Assembly: GCA_947176535.1 (NCBI GenBank)
Contig: CAMWQU010000010.1
Coordinates: 1 to 64,000, forward strand
Direction of reading: 5' to 3'
Source of the DNA: an uncultured Prevotellaceae bacterium
GTDB lineage: Bacteria; Bacteroidota; Bacteroidia; Bacteroidales; Bacteroidaceae
DNA: 64,000 nt
Shown: positions 17,401 through 25,709 of the stretch, piece after piece
Layout of the letters: each line of letters starts with the position of its first letter
Position numbering within the stretch: the stretch's first letter is position 1
Notes under the pieces: generated by a model
What the model was told of the DNA's origin: nothing
Seen by the model: only the letters and a program-made list of their open reading frames with translations
Databases searched by the model: none
Program-made: the position numbers and the translations under genes

Positions 17401-17440
17401 TTAGGGCTGCTCCCGATTCCGGAAGCAGCCCTAACTTTTT
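17401..17440 (+). terminator. Intrinsic terminator after nagA
   Basis: Perfect 11 bp stem TTAGGGCTGCT (17401-17411) with AGCAGCCCTAA (17424-17434), then CTTTTT. It ends the sulfatase-glmM-nagA run. Confidence 0.85.
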
Positions 17441-17492
17441 GAGCTCGTTTCGTAGCGAAAGCGAGAAGTCTATATAGACCCTCGTCGGGGAA

Positions 17493-20400
17493 CTATCTCA
17501 CAATGAATTTGATGGAAGCCGTTGTGCCGTCGGCACGGATGGCCTTGGCGATGTAGATGCCGGCGGGCAGCGAAGCGGTGTCGCAACTGTCATATCCGGC
17601 CATAACCTTGGCACCGAGCGTGTTGTAAACGACAATGGCGCAACCCTGAGCCTTGACGGTGCCGTTTCCGTAAGAGAGCGGATTCTCGGCTACTACCTTG
17701 TTCACGGCTGTCGAATAGATGACTGTGACGGTGCATTCGGCCTGTTTGCCGGCGATGAATGCTTTCACTACGGCCTCGCCTTCCTGCAGAGCCTTGAAGG
17801 TGAGCAGTATTGCGCCGTCCTCGAAGCCCATGTCGCTCATTTCAAGCACGTTTTCGTCCGAAACCTCCATGCTGAAGTCGCCGAACATGTCTTCGGAGAA
17901 CTCACCACCTACCAACGTGAGGCGGAGTGTGACGTTCTCGTTCACGTCTGCGGTTACGGCAGCGGGGCTGAAGAGCAGCAGACCGCCTTCGAAGTAGAGG
18001 GAAGGACGGGTCTGGTCGCCGGTCATGTTCCAGGGAGATTCAATGTCGTAGCCATAGCTGAAGCCCAGTTCCATGAAGAAACTCATGGAGAGTTCGGAAG
18101 CGTCGATAGACTTACCCTCGGTGCTGTTGGTGGCATCCTGAATGGCCTCGCTCACGCGGGGCAGGGTAGAGATGACATAGTTGTTGGCCAGTCCGGCTTC
18201 TGCGGGCTGCGGGTCACCGTATATCGGCTCCCAGTTCTCGTCATAACCGGTAGCTTCGGGCTCGTTGTTTACGGAAGTGGCACCTACGATGCGGTGGTGC
18301 GTGTCATTCTGTCCGGCATACGTCTCTTCGCCTGCCTGAGCAGCAGTCATGGCAGAGAGGCTGACGAAGCAGTTCTCGATGACGGGAGTAACGGCGGTGC
18401 TGCTGCTGTCCTGTGTGAAGTCCTGCTGAAGCTGACCGACGATGCCGCCGAGTTTCGTTCCGCCGCCCCACTGCGAAGCTGCGGTGGCCTCTAATGTGCC
18501 CTCGACGTGGCAGCGGCTTATGATTCCGCGGCTCGACGAACCGGCAATACCGCCGAGGGTGTTGCGTGCCTTGATGTTGGCCTTCACGTGGCAGTCCGAT
18601 ACGCGGTCTTCGGCATTGTCGATGGAGCCGACGATACCGCCCACGTCCGTGCCACCGTGAATTGTTCCGGTGAAGGAGCAGGCGTTCACCTTGGATGAGG
18701 TGCGGGTTCTGCACACGATACCGCCCACGGAGCCTTGGGGAGACGTGATGTCGGCATTGACGGAGCAGCCCTCAATCGTGGAGTAGAGGTAGGCGCAACC
18801 GACGAGACCGGCTACGTCGCCGTCCTCGGAATTGATTTCAGCACCGTAGATGTGGACGTTGCTGACGCGCACGCCGTTTGTGACGGTACCGGCCAGCACG
18901 CCTTGTGCGTCGTCGGCATTGATGAGTTTCGGGGAGACGAACTTGATGTTCTGAATCACGCCCTCGTTCTCGCCTGCATTCTCCTTGCGCGTAACGTAGG
19001 GCAGTAGGGCGCGGCCGCTGAGGGTGAGGTTGGAGATGAGATGGTTTTGTCCGTCGATGGAGCCTCTGAAGGTGAAGTTCTCATTGGTAATTGTTATGCC
19101 GGAAGCGTCGATGTCGGAAACAATCCGGTAGTGGGCATCCGGGTTGGACTTAATCTGCTGCAGACCGCCTGCCGTAGAAATCAGGTAGGGATTCTCGGCC
19201 GTACCCTCGCCCTGCTCGAAGAGCGTGAACGGAAGTTCGTAGGCCGTCATGGTGTACTGCCAGTCCTTGACCCACGCCACGATGAGGCGGGGAGTGGACG
19301 TTCCGAGGTTGGCAAAAGAAATGAAGGCGAGACTGCCGAGCGTCTCGTCGGGGACGAGTGTCAGGAGCGGTTCCTTGTCCATGTCGGTGCTTACGACCAT
19401 CAGTTCCTCCCGGTTTCCGCCGCCTGCCACACTACGCTTCACCAGTGCCATGTACTCGCGCTCGTTGTCGAGGTTGAAGATGTAGGGATTGAAAGCATCG
19501 GGCTGTGTGTAGAGTACGGCATACTGCACGTCCAGACCGAGGTTCACACTCTCGTAGTGGTCCAGTTTGCCTTCGGTGGTGACGAATGCGATACCCGTGT
19601 ACGTGTTGCCCTCGGGGTCGGACATGCCGTGCGTGAGGGGCACCGTGTAGATGTAGGAATCGCCGTAGGGAATGCGGTCTGTGGCGGCCGTGAAGTTGAA
19701 GTCCTCCGTAATCTGGTAGGGGAACAGATGCTCCAGTTCGCCTGTGCGGATATTGACGAAGTGGAACGTGTACTCGTTGTTCTCATTGACGATGAACATC
19801 ACCTGCGGGTCGAAGCCGGGGATGTCGTTCATGAAGACGCCGCCGGACACGCCCTTGGCAATGTCCAACCGGTGTACGCCCTCGGCAGTCTCGCCCTCGG
19901 CGGCTGCGTCATACACGGAATAGTCGTAGTCATAGTCGTCGCCACCCAGTGTGAGATGTTCTCTCGTGATGATGAGGGCGGGTTTGCCGTTCTCGCTCCA
20001 GAGGTCGAAGTCGATGTCGTCGATGTCCCGGAAAGCGCCGAGGTACATGAAGTAGATGTCGTCGGTGGTGGTTTCGGACTTGACGGTCGTGGTGGAATAC
20101 TTCTCCGGAGTGCTGGCGAAAGCAGAGGGGAGCGTATAGAGGTCTATCACCAGTTCATTGTCGGGCGTGGGGTTCTCGTTTTCGTAGTCGAACGGGTCTT
20201 CGTACCAGCAGTATTTCATGCGGTTGATGGCGAAGTAGGGCTTGCCGTCCTTGGCTCTGGCAAGGAAAGGGGTGGCGTTCTCGCCTGACACCGTAACGCC
20301 GGGCACAGCGAGGTCGAGCACGGGATCGCCCAGACCGTTGTAGCCGGCGTACTTGTAGACGCGGAAACGGTAGTCCATGCTGTTCATCACGTTTCCGACG

Positions 20401-21092
20401 GTCGGCGTCTGTGTGGCTTCCTCGGTGATGAACGTTATCCAGAATTTCTCGCTCCACGCGTCCGTTGCCGTGTTTACGGCAGAAATGTAGTAGCCGGGGA
20501 GGGTGACTATCGGTTCGCTTTTGCCGATGGAATAGACGAGTGTGCGGTAGTTGTTGGTGTAGTTGGCCGTGTTGCAGGCGATGCCAATCATTACCTCATA
20601 GTTGTTGTCTATGTTGAAGAACTTCTTGGTAATCTGTCCGCCCACCATCACCTGAGCCACTTTCACCTCTCCTTCCTCCAGCGTGATGTCATCCTCGATG
20701 ACCCCGATTTCCTCGAAGGCTTCGTTGTAGATGGTAATCTTGTAGCCCTTGATTATCGTTTCGGTGTAGTACTCGTGCTTCTCGATTTCCTTGTTCCATA
20801 CGGCGGAGTAGAACCACGTTTCGTCGTTGGGGCCGATAAGGTAGCCCGATTCGTCGCCGGTCGGCAGCGTGTGCAAGACCGCTTTCTTGGAAACTGAGAT
20901 TTTGGCGGCACCCTTGTTGGCGGCCTGCTCGAAGGTTGCGAGACGTCCGAAGGAGGCATCGCGCATCTCCGTCGTTGCACGGGGGGCAAAACGGAACGGA
21001 GACTGTACGTTACGCTCCCGTTGGGCGGGGGAGGCCGCCAATGCGGCGAGAGTCATGAACGCACAGCAGATTGAAGTAAAGAGCTTCCTCAT
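17493..21092 (-). CDS. Large GLUG-repeat protein with T9SS C-terminal sorting domain
   Basis: 1199-residue secreted protein of unknown function. The start complementary to 21090-21092 gives the signal peptide MRKLFTSICCAFMTLAALAA; the in-frame start at 21155 overlaps the promoter. Residues about 60-640 form a beta-rich region without a recognised family. About 650-890 hold GLUG-type repeats with recurrent VGGIVG and LGGIAGS loops, a fold usual in cell-surface adhesin-like proteins. An Ig-like segment lies near 1045-1125. The last 70 residues (VYNTLGAKVMAGYD, ending TASIKFIVR) are a type A T9SS sorting domain, so export by the Por system and surface attachment are likely. It is a single-gene unit, convergent with nagA. 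Confidence 0.85.
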   Translation of the reverse strand: MRKLFTSICCAFMTLAALAASPAQRERNVQSPFRFAPRATTEMRDASFGRLATFEQAANKGAAKISVSKKAVLHTLPTGDESGYLIGPNDETWFYSAVWNKEIEKHEYYTETIIKGYKITIYNEAFEEIGVIEDDITLEEGEVKVAQVMVGGQITKKFFNIDNNYEVMIGIACNTANYTNNYRTLVYSIGKSEPIVTLPGYYISAVNTATDAWSEKFWITFITEEATQTPTVGNVMNSMDYRFRVYKYAGYNGLGDPVLDLAVPGVTVSGENATPFLARAKDGKPYFAINRMKYCWYEDPFDYENENPTPDNELVIDLYTLPSAFASTPEKYSTTTVKSETTTDDIYFMYLGAFRDIDDIDFDLWSENGKPALIITREHLTLGGDDYDYDYSVYDAAAEGETAEGVHRLDIAKGVSGGVFMNDIPGFDPQVMFIVNENNEYTFHFVNIRTGELEHLFPYQITEDFNFTAATDRIPYGDSYIYTVPLTHGMSDPEGNTYTGIAFVTTEGKLDHYESVNLGLDVQYAVLYTQPDAFNPYIFNLDNEREYMALVKRSVAGGGNREELMVVSTDMDKEPLLTLVPDETLGSLAFISFANLGTSTPRLIVAWVKDWQYTMTAYELPFTLFEQGEGTAENPYLISTAGGLQQIKSNPDAHYRIVSDIDASGITITNENFTFRGSIDGQNHLISNLTLSGRALLPYVTRKENAGENEGVIQNIKFVSPKLINADDAQGVLAGTVTNGVRVSNVHIYGAEINSEDGDVAGLVGCAYLYSTIEGCSVNADITSPQGSVGGIVCRTRTSSKVNACSFTGTIHGGTDVGGIVGSIDNAEDRVSDCHVKANIKARNTLGGIAGSSSRGIISRCHVEGTLEATAASQWGGGTKLGGIVGQLQQDFTQDSSSTAVTPVIENCFVSLSAMTAAQAGEETYAGQNDTHHRIVGATSVNNEPEATGYDENWEPIYGDPQPAEAGLANNYVISTLPRVSEAIQDATNSTEGKSIDASELSMSFFMELGFSYGYDIESPWNMTGDQTRPSLYFEGGLLLFSPAAVTADVNENVTLRLTLVGGEFSEDMFGDFSMEVSDENVLEMSDMGFEDGAILLTFKALQEGEAVVKAFIAGKQAECTVTVIYSTAVNKVVAENPLSYGNGTVKAQGCAIVVYNTLGAKVMAGYDSCDTASLPAGIYIAKAIRADGTTASIKFIVR

Positions 21093-21152
21093 GATGTTTG
21101 GTTTAGATAATGAATAATTAAAGAATAAATGTTCAACTGTATTTCTGCGGTG

Positions 21153-21182
21153 CAAAGTTACTTCAAAATGTAAAGATATACA
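21153..21182 (-). promoter_or_regulatory. Promoter of the GLUG-repeat protein gene
   Basis: Minus strand TAACTTTG (complement of 21153-21160) with a partial -33 element (TTG, complement of about 21181-21183) 20 bp upstream. Leader length would be about 55 nt. Confidence 0.62.
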
Positions 21183-21267
21183 ATTTTAGCCCTGATTTTC
21201 TGTAAATCCCGGACAAGAGACCTGTCCCCCCTTGGAGCCGTATGTGCAGGAGGCCGAAATTGGGTCA

Positions 21268-21409
21268 ATAGGAGGACGGGGCCGAGACAATACTAAGGTC
21301 GGGCCTCCATCCTGCCGACGACGGAGGCTCGTCCCGGGCGGGACGAGGCCCCGTCCTCCTATACGTGTGCGCACGCCCGTGCGCACACGTGATACCTATT
21401 ATAATAAAA
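21268..21409. repeat. Composite intergenic repeat, copy A (22 bp units plus CG/TG palindrome)
   Basis: Four 22 bp units tile 21271-21358 (breaks at 21293, 21315 and 21337), the last reading GGCGGGACGAGGCCCCGTCC plus TC. The outer 16 bp (ATAGGAGGACGGGGCC, 21268-21283) recur inverted at 21347-21362. Next is a perfect 13 bp inverted repeat of strictly alternating purine-pyrimidine (ACGTGTGCGCACG at 21363-21375, complement at 21378-21390), then the AT-rich tail TATTATAATAAAA. It abuts the nagB terminator. Confidence 0.82.
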
Positions 21410-21457
21410 CAGTCCGGTAAAACTTCCCTGATGCCTGAGGGGAGTTTCACCGGACTG
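21410..21457 (-). terminator. Intrinsic terminator after nagB
   Basis: Near-perfect 20 bp inverted repeat (CAGTCCGGT...CCCT at 21410-21429; complement at 21438-21457) 21 bp past the nagB stop. On the minus strand it is followed by TTTTATTATA, which is the tail of composite repeat A. Confidence 0.8.
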
Positions 21458-21478
21458 CTTATGTATAATCTTTTCTGT

Positions 21479-22270
21479 TTAGAGATTGTCCTTCTCGATG
21501 TCCTTGAAGTATTTGTAGGTGCCGTGCTTCAGTTCGTCCGTGGCGGCCTCGTCGCAGACGATGATGGCGTGGGGGTGCATCTGCAGGGCACTGATGGTCC
21601 ATTCCTGACTGACGGCGCACTCGATGGCGTGGTGTAGGGCACGGGCTTTGCCGTGGCCGTTGCAGACGATGAGCACCTCGCGGGCATCCATCACGGTGCC
21701 TACGCCGACGGTGAGGGCCGTCTTGGGCACCTTGTTCACGTCGTTGTCGAAGAAACGGCTGTTGGCGATGATGGTGTCGGTGGTGAGGCTCTTCACGCGG
21801 GTGCGGCTCTGCAGGGAGCTGAACGGTTCGTTGAATGCGATGTGCCCGTCGGGGCCGATGCCGCCCATGAAGAGGTCGATGCCGCCGGCCTCGCGGATAG
21901 CCTGCTCGTAAGCCTCGCACTCGGCGGCGAGGTCGGAAGCGTTACCGTTGAGGATGTGTACATTCTCTTTCTTGATGTCGATGTGCGAGAAGAAGTTCGT
22001 CCACATGAAGCTGTGGTAGCTTTCGGGGTGCTCTTCGGGCAGTCCGACGTACTCGTCCATGTTGAAGGTTACAACGTTCTGGAAAGATACCTTGCCGGCT
22101 TTGTTCAGCTCGATGAGGTGCTTATACAAGCCCAAAGGAGAGGAACCTGTGGGACATCCCAGTTTGAAAGGTTTCTCGGCAGTGGGGTTTGCTGCGTTGA
22201 TGCGGGCGGCAACGTACTCGGCTGCCCAGCGTGACAGTGCTTGATAATCGGGTTCGATGATAACTCTCAT
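21479..22270 (-). CDS. nagB: Glucosamine-6-phosphate deaminase
   Basis: 263-residue enzyme converting glucosamine-6-phosphate to fructose-6-phosphate and ammonia, the step that feeds amino sugars into glycolysis. Motifs include [20 protein letters not shown] at the start, [15 protein letters not shown] (phosphate binding), [18 protein letters not shown], and [19 protein letters not shown] with the conserved catalytic region. Length is that of the NagB family. It is encoded separately from nagA, 82 bp downstream of the PD40 lipoprotein gene, with a strong terminator after it. No full promoter consensus was found in the 82 bp gap, so read-through from upstream is possible. Confidence 0.96.
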   Translation of the reverse strand: MRVIIEPDYQALSRWAAEYVAARINAANPTAEKPFKLGCPTGSSPLGLYKHLIELNKAGKVSFQNVVTFNMDEYVGLPEEHPESYHSFMWTNFFSHIDIKKENVHILNGNASDLAAECEAYEQAIREAGGIDLFMGGIGPDGHIAFNEPFSSLQSRTRVKSLTTDTIIANSRFFDNDVNKVPKTALTVGVGTVMDAREVLIVCNGHGKARALHHAIECAVSQEWTISALQMHPHAIIVCDEAATDELKHGTYKYFKDIEKDNL

Positions 22271-22351
22271 GGTCTTTTTGGTTTATGAATTAAACAGTTA
22301 TATGATTCCTTTTATGAAAACGTAGCTCTTTGTCGGTTTATTGTTCCGGAT

Positions 22352-23899
22352 TTAACGTTTTTTGAATGTGGCCGTAGTGCCTTCCGTGTCGTAGATACAC
22401 TTCCGGAGCGTCTGTTCGGTGACGCGGACTGCGTCGCGGGTGAGTTCCGGCACGTTGTAGCTCTTCAGCAGGAGCACGTTGTGTTCGGGATCGCCCTGCG
22501 GCAGGCAGAAGGCCTTGCGGGCCTGCCCCTTTTGGTCGAAATAGGTGATGAAGAGGCGCGTGTAGTTGCCGTCTATGCGTCGGCTACTGAATACAATCCA
22601 TCGGCCGTTGGAGCTCCACGAGTGGTACGAGTCCACGTCTTCGCTGTTTGCTGCGGCGAGGGCATAGATGCTGTCGTTCTGCAAGTCCTTCACGTAGAGG
22701 TCGCTCGAACGGTGCCAGATGTGGAACTGCCCGTAGTCGCCCTCGGCAAAGAGCAGATAACGGCCGTCGGGGCTGACACGGGGGAACGAGGCGCTGCGAT
22801 GTCGGCTGCGGCAGTCCACCACGGTTTCCGGGGAACCGAACGTGCCGCTCTTTTCGTTGAACGGAAGCCGGCGGATGTCGTAGTAGAAGTTCTCGAAGAA
22901 CATCACGCGACGTCTGTCCGGATCGATGCTGTCGGGCAGTTGCACCCCTTCGGGAACGGCGGGTTCCGAGGCCGTGCAGTAGTAGAGCCAGCGTCCGTCA
23001 GGCGACCAGCAGGGGAAAGTCTCGTACTCGGTGCTGTCGTTCAGGATGAGGCTCACCTCGTTGCGTTCCGCGTTGTAGAGCAGCAGATCGCTGGCCTCGT
23101 CAATGACTTCAATCTTTTCCGGGTGGTACATGTGGAAGGCCTGTCCCGTCTTGTTGGTGGAGAAAGCGATGAGGGGCAGGGTGGGGTGCCACGAGGGATA
23201 AACACCGGCGGTGAGAATGCTGTCGCCCTTGATTTGCACCTTCTCCGCCTTGTCGTCCTCGACGATGACGGTGCCGCCGTGCCGTGCTCTCACGTGGAAG
23301 ATCATTCGGCGGGTGGAGTAGTTCTGGTAGTTGTGGCAATTGACACAATGATTATCCTTGTCGCTGAACGTCCGGTTGTTCTCGTAGATGGGCAGCTCCT
23401 CGAAGTTGGTAAGGTTACGCTGGTAGAGTCCCAACTGACGGTAGAGTTCGTAGCCCGGTTCGATGAGTCGGTAGGAGAGATAGGGGTCTATGTCCTCCCG
23501 GGCAACGGTGAGCGTGTGCGTCTTGTATCTTACCCAGCCCGACGGGAAGTGGGCGTATATGACCACCTTGATGTCGCCTCCGCGGTTCTGCTCCAGCAGC
23601 GTCCGCCACTGGAGGGAGTCCATGATTACTTTCAGGTCTTTGCCTCCGCCGGTAACGAGTTTCCCGCCCTGGCTGCCTGTCAGCTCCGCCACAACCTCCG
23701 TGGGGGAACTCTCCCGGAGGGAAAAGTTCAGAGGGGCAATGTTGGCCGGAATGGTAATGTCCGTGTAGTCGGGGTAGAGGGGAGCCACGGAGTCTGCTTC
23801 TGTGAAAGAAGCGGGTACCGTGTAGCTTCGTTTGCCGCAGGACACAAGCAGAAGCAAGAGAGTAAAAAGTAAAACGCCTTGGGTCTTATAGGTTTTCAT
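22352..23899 (-). CDS. PD40 (TolB-like) beta-propeller lipoprotein with CxxCH haem motif
   Basis: 515-residue envelope lipoprotein: signal peptide with lipobox LLVSC (Cys21). Residues about 30-180 form a beta-rich domain. A single haem-c-type motif CVNCH lies at 185-189 (Cys185, Cys188, His189) in NHCVNCHNYQNYS. The C-terminal half has WD40-like PD40 repeats (YPSWHPTLPLIAFS, FPCWSPDGRWLYY, SFPRVSPDGRYLLF, YHSWSSNGRWIVFS), suggesting a six- or seven-bladed propeller. It follows the DUF6057 gene by 25 bp in the unit rubredoxin-DUF6057-PD40. Covalent haem attachment is inference; the motif could instead bind metal. Function unknown. Confidence 0.82.
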   Translation of the reverse strand: MKTYKTQGVLLFTLLLLLVSCGKRSYTVPASFTEADSVAPLYPDYTDITIPANIAPLNFSLRESSPTEVVAELTGSQGGKLVTGGGKDLKVIMDSLQWRTLLEQNRGGDIKVVIYAHFPSGWVRYKTHTLTVAREDIDPYLSYRLIEPGYELYRQLGLYQRNLTNFEELPIYENNRTFSDKDNHCVNCHNYQNYSTRRMIFHVRARHGGTVIVEDDKAEKVQIKGDSILTAGVYPSWHPTLPLIAFSTNKTGQAFHMYHPEKIEVIDEASDLLLYNAERNEVSLILNDSTEYETFPCWSPDGRWLYYCTASEPAVPEGVQLPDSIDPDRRRVMFFENFYYDIRRLPFNEKSGTFGSPETVVDCRSRHRSASFPRVSPDGRYLLFAEGDYGQFHIWHRSSDLYVKDLQNDSIYALAAANSEDVDSYHSWSSNGRWIVFSSRRIDGNYTRLFITYFDQKGQARKAFCLPQGDPEHNVLLLKSYNVPELTRDAVRVTEQTLRKCIYDTEGTTATFKKR

Positions 23900-23924
23900 T
23901 CGTTCTTTTTCTACGTTGTAGTGA

Positions 23925-25532
23925 TTAGTTTACGCCGTGTTTACTGCTTTCCTCGTTTGTCGCATCCTTGCGTTTGGTGGCTTTCAGATTGCCGAAGAAG
24001 TAGTAATAGGGATAATATCCTTTCCATTTCGGGAAAAGCTCGCGTGCATGTTCCGTGCGTGCTTCAAAACTCTTGATGTAGGGCCTTACACTTTGCATGA
24101 AGAACATCAACTGTTGGCGATTGTACTCGATGTTGGGGAATAGTTTAAGAACCTGGGGGTACTTGGAACTCATGAGCAACACGGCATCCGAGATATTGGC
24201 GGGTGGGGTAGCTCCTGCCAACGGGGCTACGCGCTCCATGAACTGGGGCATGGATTTCGTGTAGATGTGTACGGCCAGACTGTTGTACAGTGCGTTTACG
24301 CTGCGGCCTTCCATGAGTGTTGCGTTGTAACCTAAGAAGACGGGTTGCGTCAGGAAGTTCTCGAAGCAGTCGCGTAAAGGTTCGGTAAGGCGAATCATTT
24401 TGAACTCGGGGTCGGCATCGACGAGAGCCATATTGCCCACCATAGGCTTGTATCGCTTCACGAATGCGTCCTCGAAAGGTACGTGCTGCAGAACGCCGAG
24501 ATACTTCTCCGCCACGTTCCACTCTCCTTTCAGCAGCGCACATTTGGTCAGCAACTTCAGCGTGCGTATGCTGGGGCCGTTCATGGTCATGTTCTCTATG
24601 GCGTGGTGGATGGCCGTCTGTACCAGACCGGCATACAGGTCGCACTCCATGATGTAATACTTCTCGCCGTTGCTCTCTAGTCCTTCGAAGCCGTGCATGT
24701 AGGGTTCGTCATAGTCCATCCGGATGTCGAAGAGGCGACTGCATTGTTCTCCTCTTTGCACCAGTGCCATGGTATAGTAGGCGGATAACTGGCGGTAAGA
24801 GAGTTCGGCATGGTCGCGTGCCGTCTTTGCCATGCCTTCCCAGTCCTGTTCCATCATCTGGCATTGCATCTTCGTAACCACCCTGACGTAGGGCCGCATC
24901 ACGTGGGTGATGCCGACGGTTATCATTACGATGCCGAGAACTACCAATGTCTGCAGGCGGTTCTGCAGGGGCAGTTCGTCTTTGGGAGGACGGACGATGT
25001 TGGGGAACGTATGGTGACGGCTGAAAGAGTGTATGACTAAGGCCAGTACCGACAGGATAAAGAAGCAGACAAACGGAATGCCCATAATCATGCCCGTCTC
25101 CGTTTCGTAATACAGGTCGAAACCGATGTAGGCCGTTACCCACAGATAAACGGCGGCAGGAATGTACTGGAGCATTCGCCACCATCCCCGTAACCGCAGG
25201 CAGTAGCCGATGAGCCACGAAGAACCGCTTACGAATAGGGCCGTCAGGGCACCGCCCGCGACGGGCCAGCGGTAGAGTTGCAGCAGTGCGCGTCCTATCC
25301 AGCATAATGCGCTCCAAGGGCGTCCCTTGATGAAATACATCAGTGTCCCGTCAGGTGCCCAAAACGAAAATTCCCGGGCTATCCGGAACACAGGGCCGTA
25401 GTATAGGGCGGTCCATGCCCAAACCGACAAGAAGAATACCACTGCCACAGGGAGTAGCAGTGGTTTCTTCTCTTTCTCGTGCTCCACCCGCTTCTGCGGT
25501 GTGGCCGGTGTGTTCTTACGCTTAGGCTTCAC
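23925..25532 (-). CDS. DUF6057-like polytopic membrane protein
   Basis: 535-residue integral membrane protein. After a basic cytoplasmic N-terminus there are about five to six hydrophobic segments between residues 25 and 230 ([55 protein letters not shown] and others), then a soluble C-terminal region of about 300 residues with helical, TPR-like character. The only plausible start is the GTG complementary to 25530-25532, because the next Met lies after the first membrane segment. That start overlaps the rubredoxin stop by 11 bp, a sign of translational coupling. The paired gene downstream encodes the haem-motif PD40 lipoprotein. No enzymatic motif was recognised. Confidence 0.75.
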   Translation of the reverse strand: MKPKRKNTPATPQKRVEHEKEKKPLLLPVAVVFFLSVWAWTALYYGPVFRIAREFSFWAPDGTLMYFIKGRPWSALCWIGRALLQLYRWPVAGGALTALFVSGSSWLIGYCLRLRGWWRMLQYIPAAVYLWVTAYIGFDLYYETETGMIMGIPFVCFFILSVLALVIHSFSRHHTFPNIVRPPKDELPLQNRLQTLVVLGIVMITVGITHVMRPYVRVVTKMQCQMMEQDWEGMAKTARDHAELSYRQLSAYYTMALVQRGEQCSRLFDIRMDYDEPYMHGFEGLESNGEKYYIMECDLYAGLVQTAIHHAIENMTMNGPSIRTLKLLTKCALLKGEWNVAEKYLGVLQHVPFEDAFVKRYKPMVGNMALVDADPEFKMIRLTEPLRDCFENFLTQPVFLGYNATLMEGRSVNALYNSLAVHIYTKSMPQFMERVAPLAGATPPANISDAVLLMSSKYPQVLKLFPNIEYNRQQLMFFMQSVRPYIKSFEARTEHARELFPKWKGYYPYYYFFGNLKATKRKDATNEESSKHGVN

Positions 25533-25680
25533 TGAAATCGCTTTTGCCTACGCCACAAAGGGGACAAACCCAATCTTCAGGCAGGTCTTCGAAAGCCGTA
25601 CCCGGTTGAATGCCGTTGTCGGGATCACCTACTGCGGGGTCGTATTCGTAACCACACACATCACAAACATACTTTTTCAT
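25522..25680 (-). CDS. Rubredoxin
   Basis: 52-residue iron-sulfur protein binding one Fe through four cysteines. Translation from the ATG complementary to 25678-25680 begins [20 protein letters not shown]; the two CxxC knuckles are CDVC (6-9) and CPLC (39-42), and [11 protein letters not shown] is the family signature. It is a cytoplasmic electron carrier, in anaerobes often linked to detoxification of oxygen or peroxide. It starts 29 bp after the M60 peptidase stop codon and its own stop overlaps the start of the DUF6057 gene, so it belongs to a unit with that gene and the haem-motif lipoprotein. Confidence 0.96.
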   Translation of the reverse strand: MKKYVCDVCGYEYDPAVGDPDNGIQPGTAFEDLPEDWVCPLCGVGKSDFSEA

Positions 25681-25709
25681 AATAGTTGTTGTTTAAGGAG
25701 TTTGTATTA

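Noticed and set aside
22481..23872. 463-residue plus-strand open frame
   Set aside because: Antisense shadow of the PD40 lipoprotein gene.
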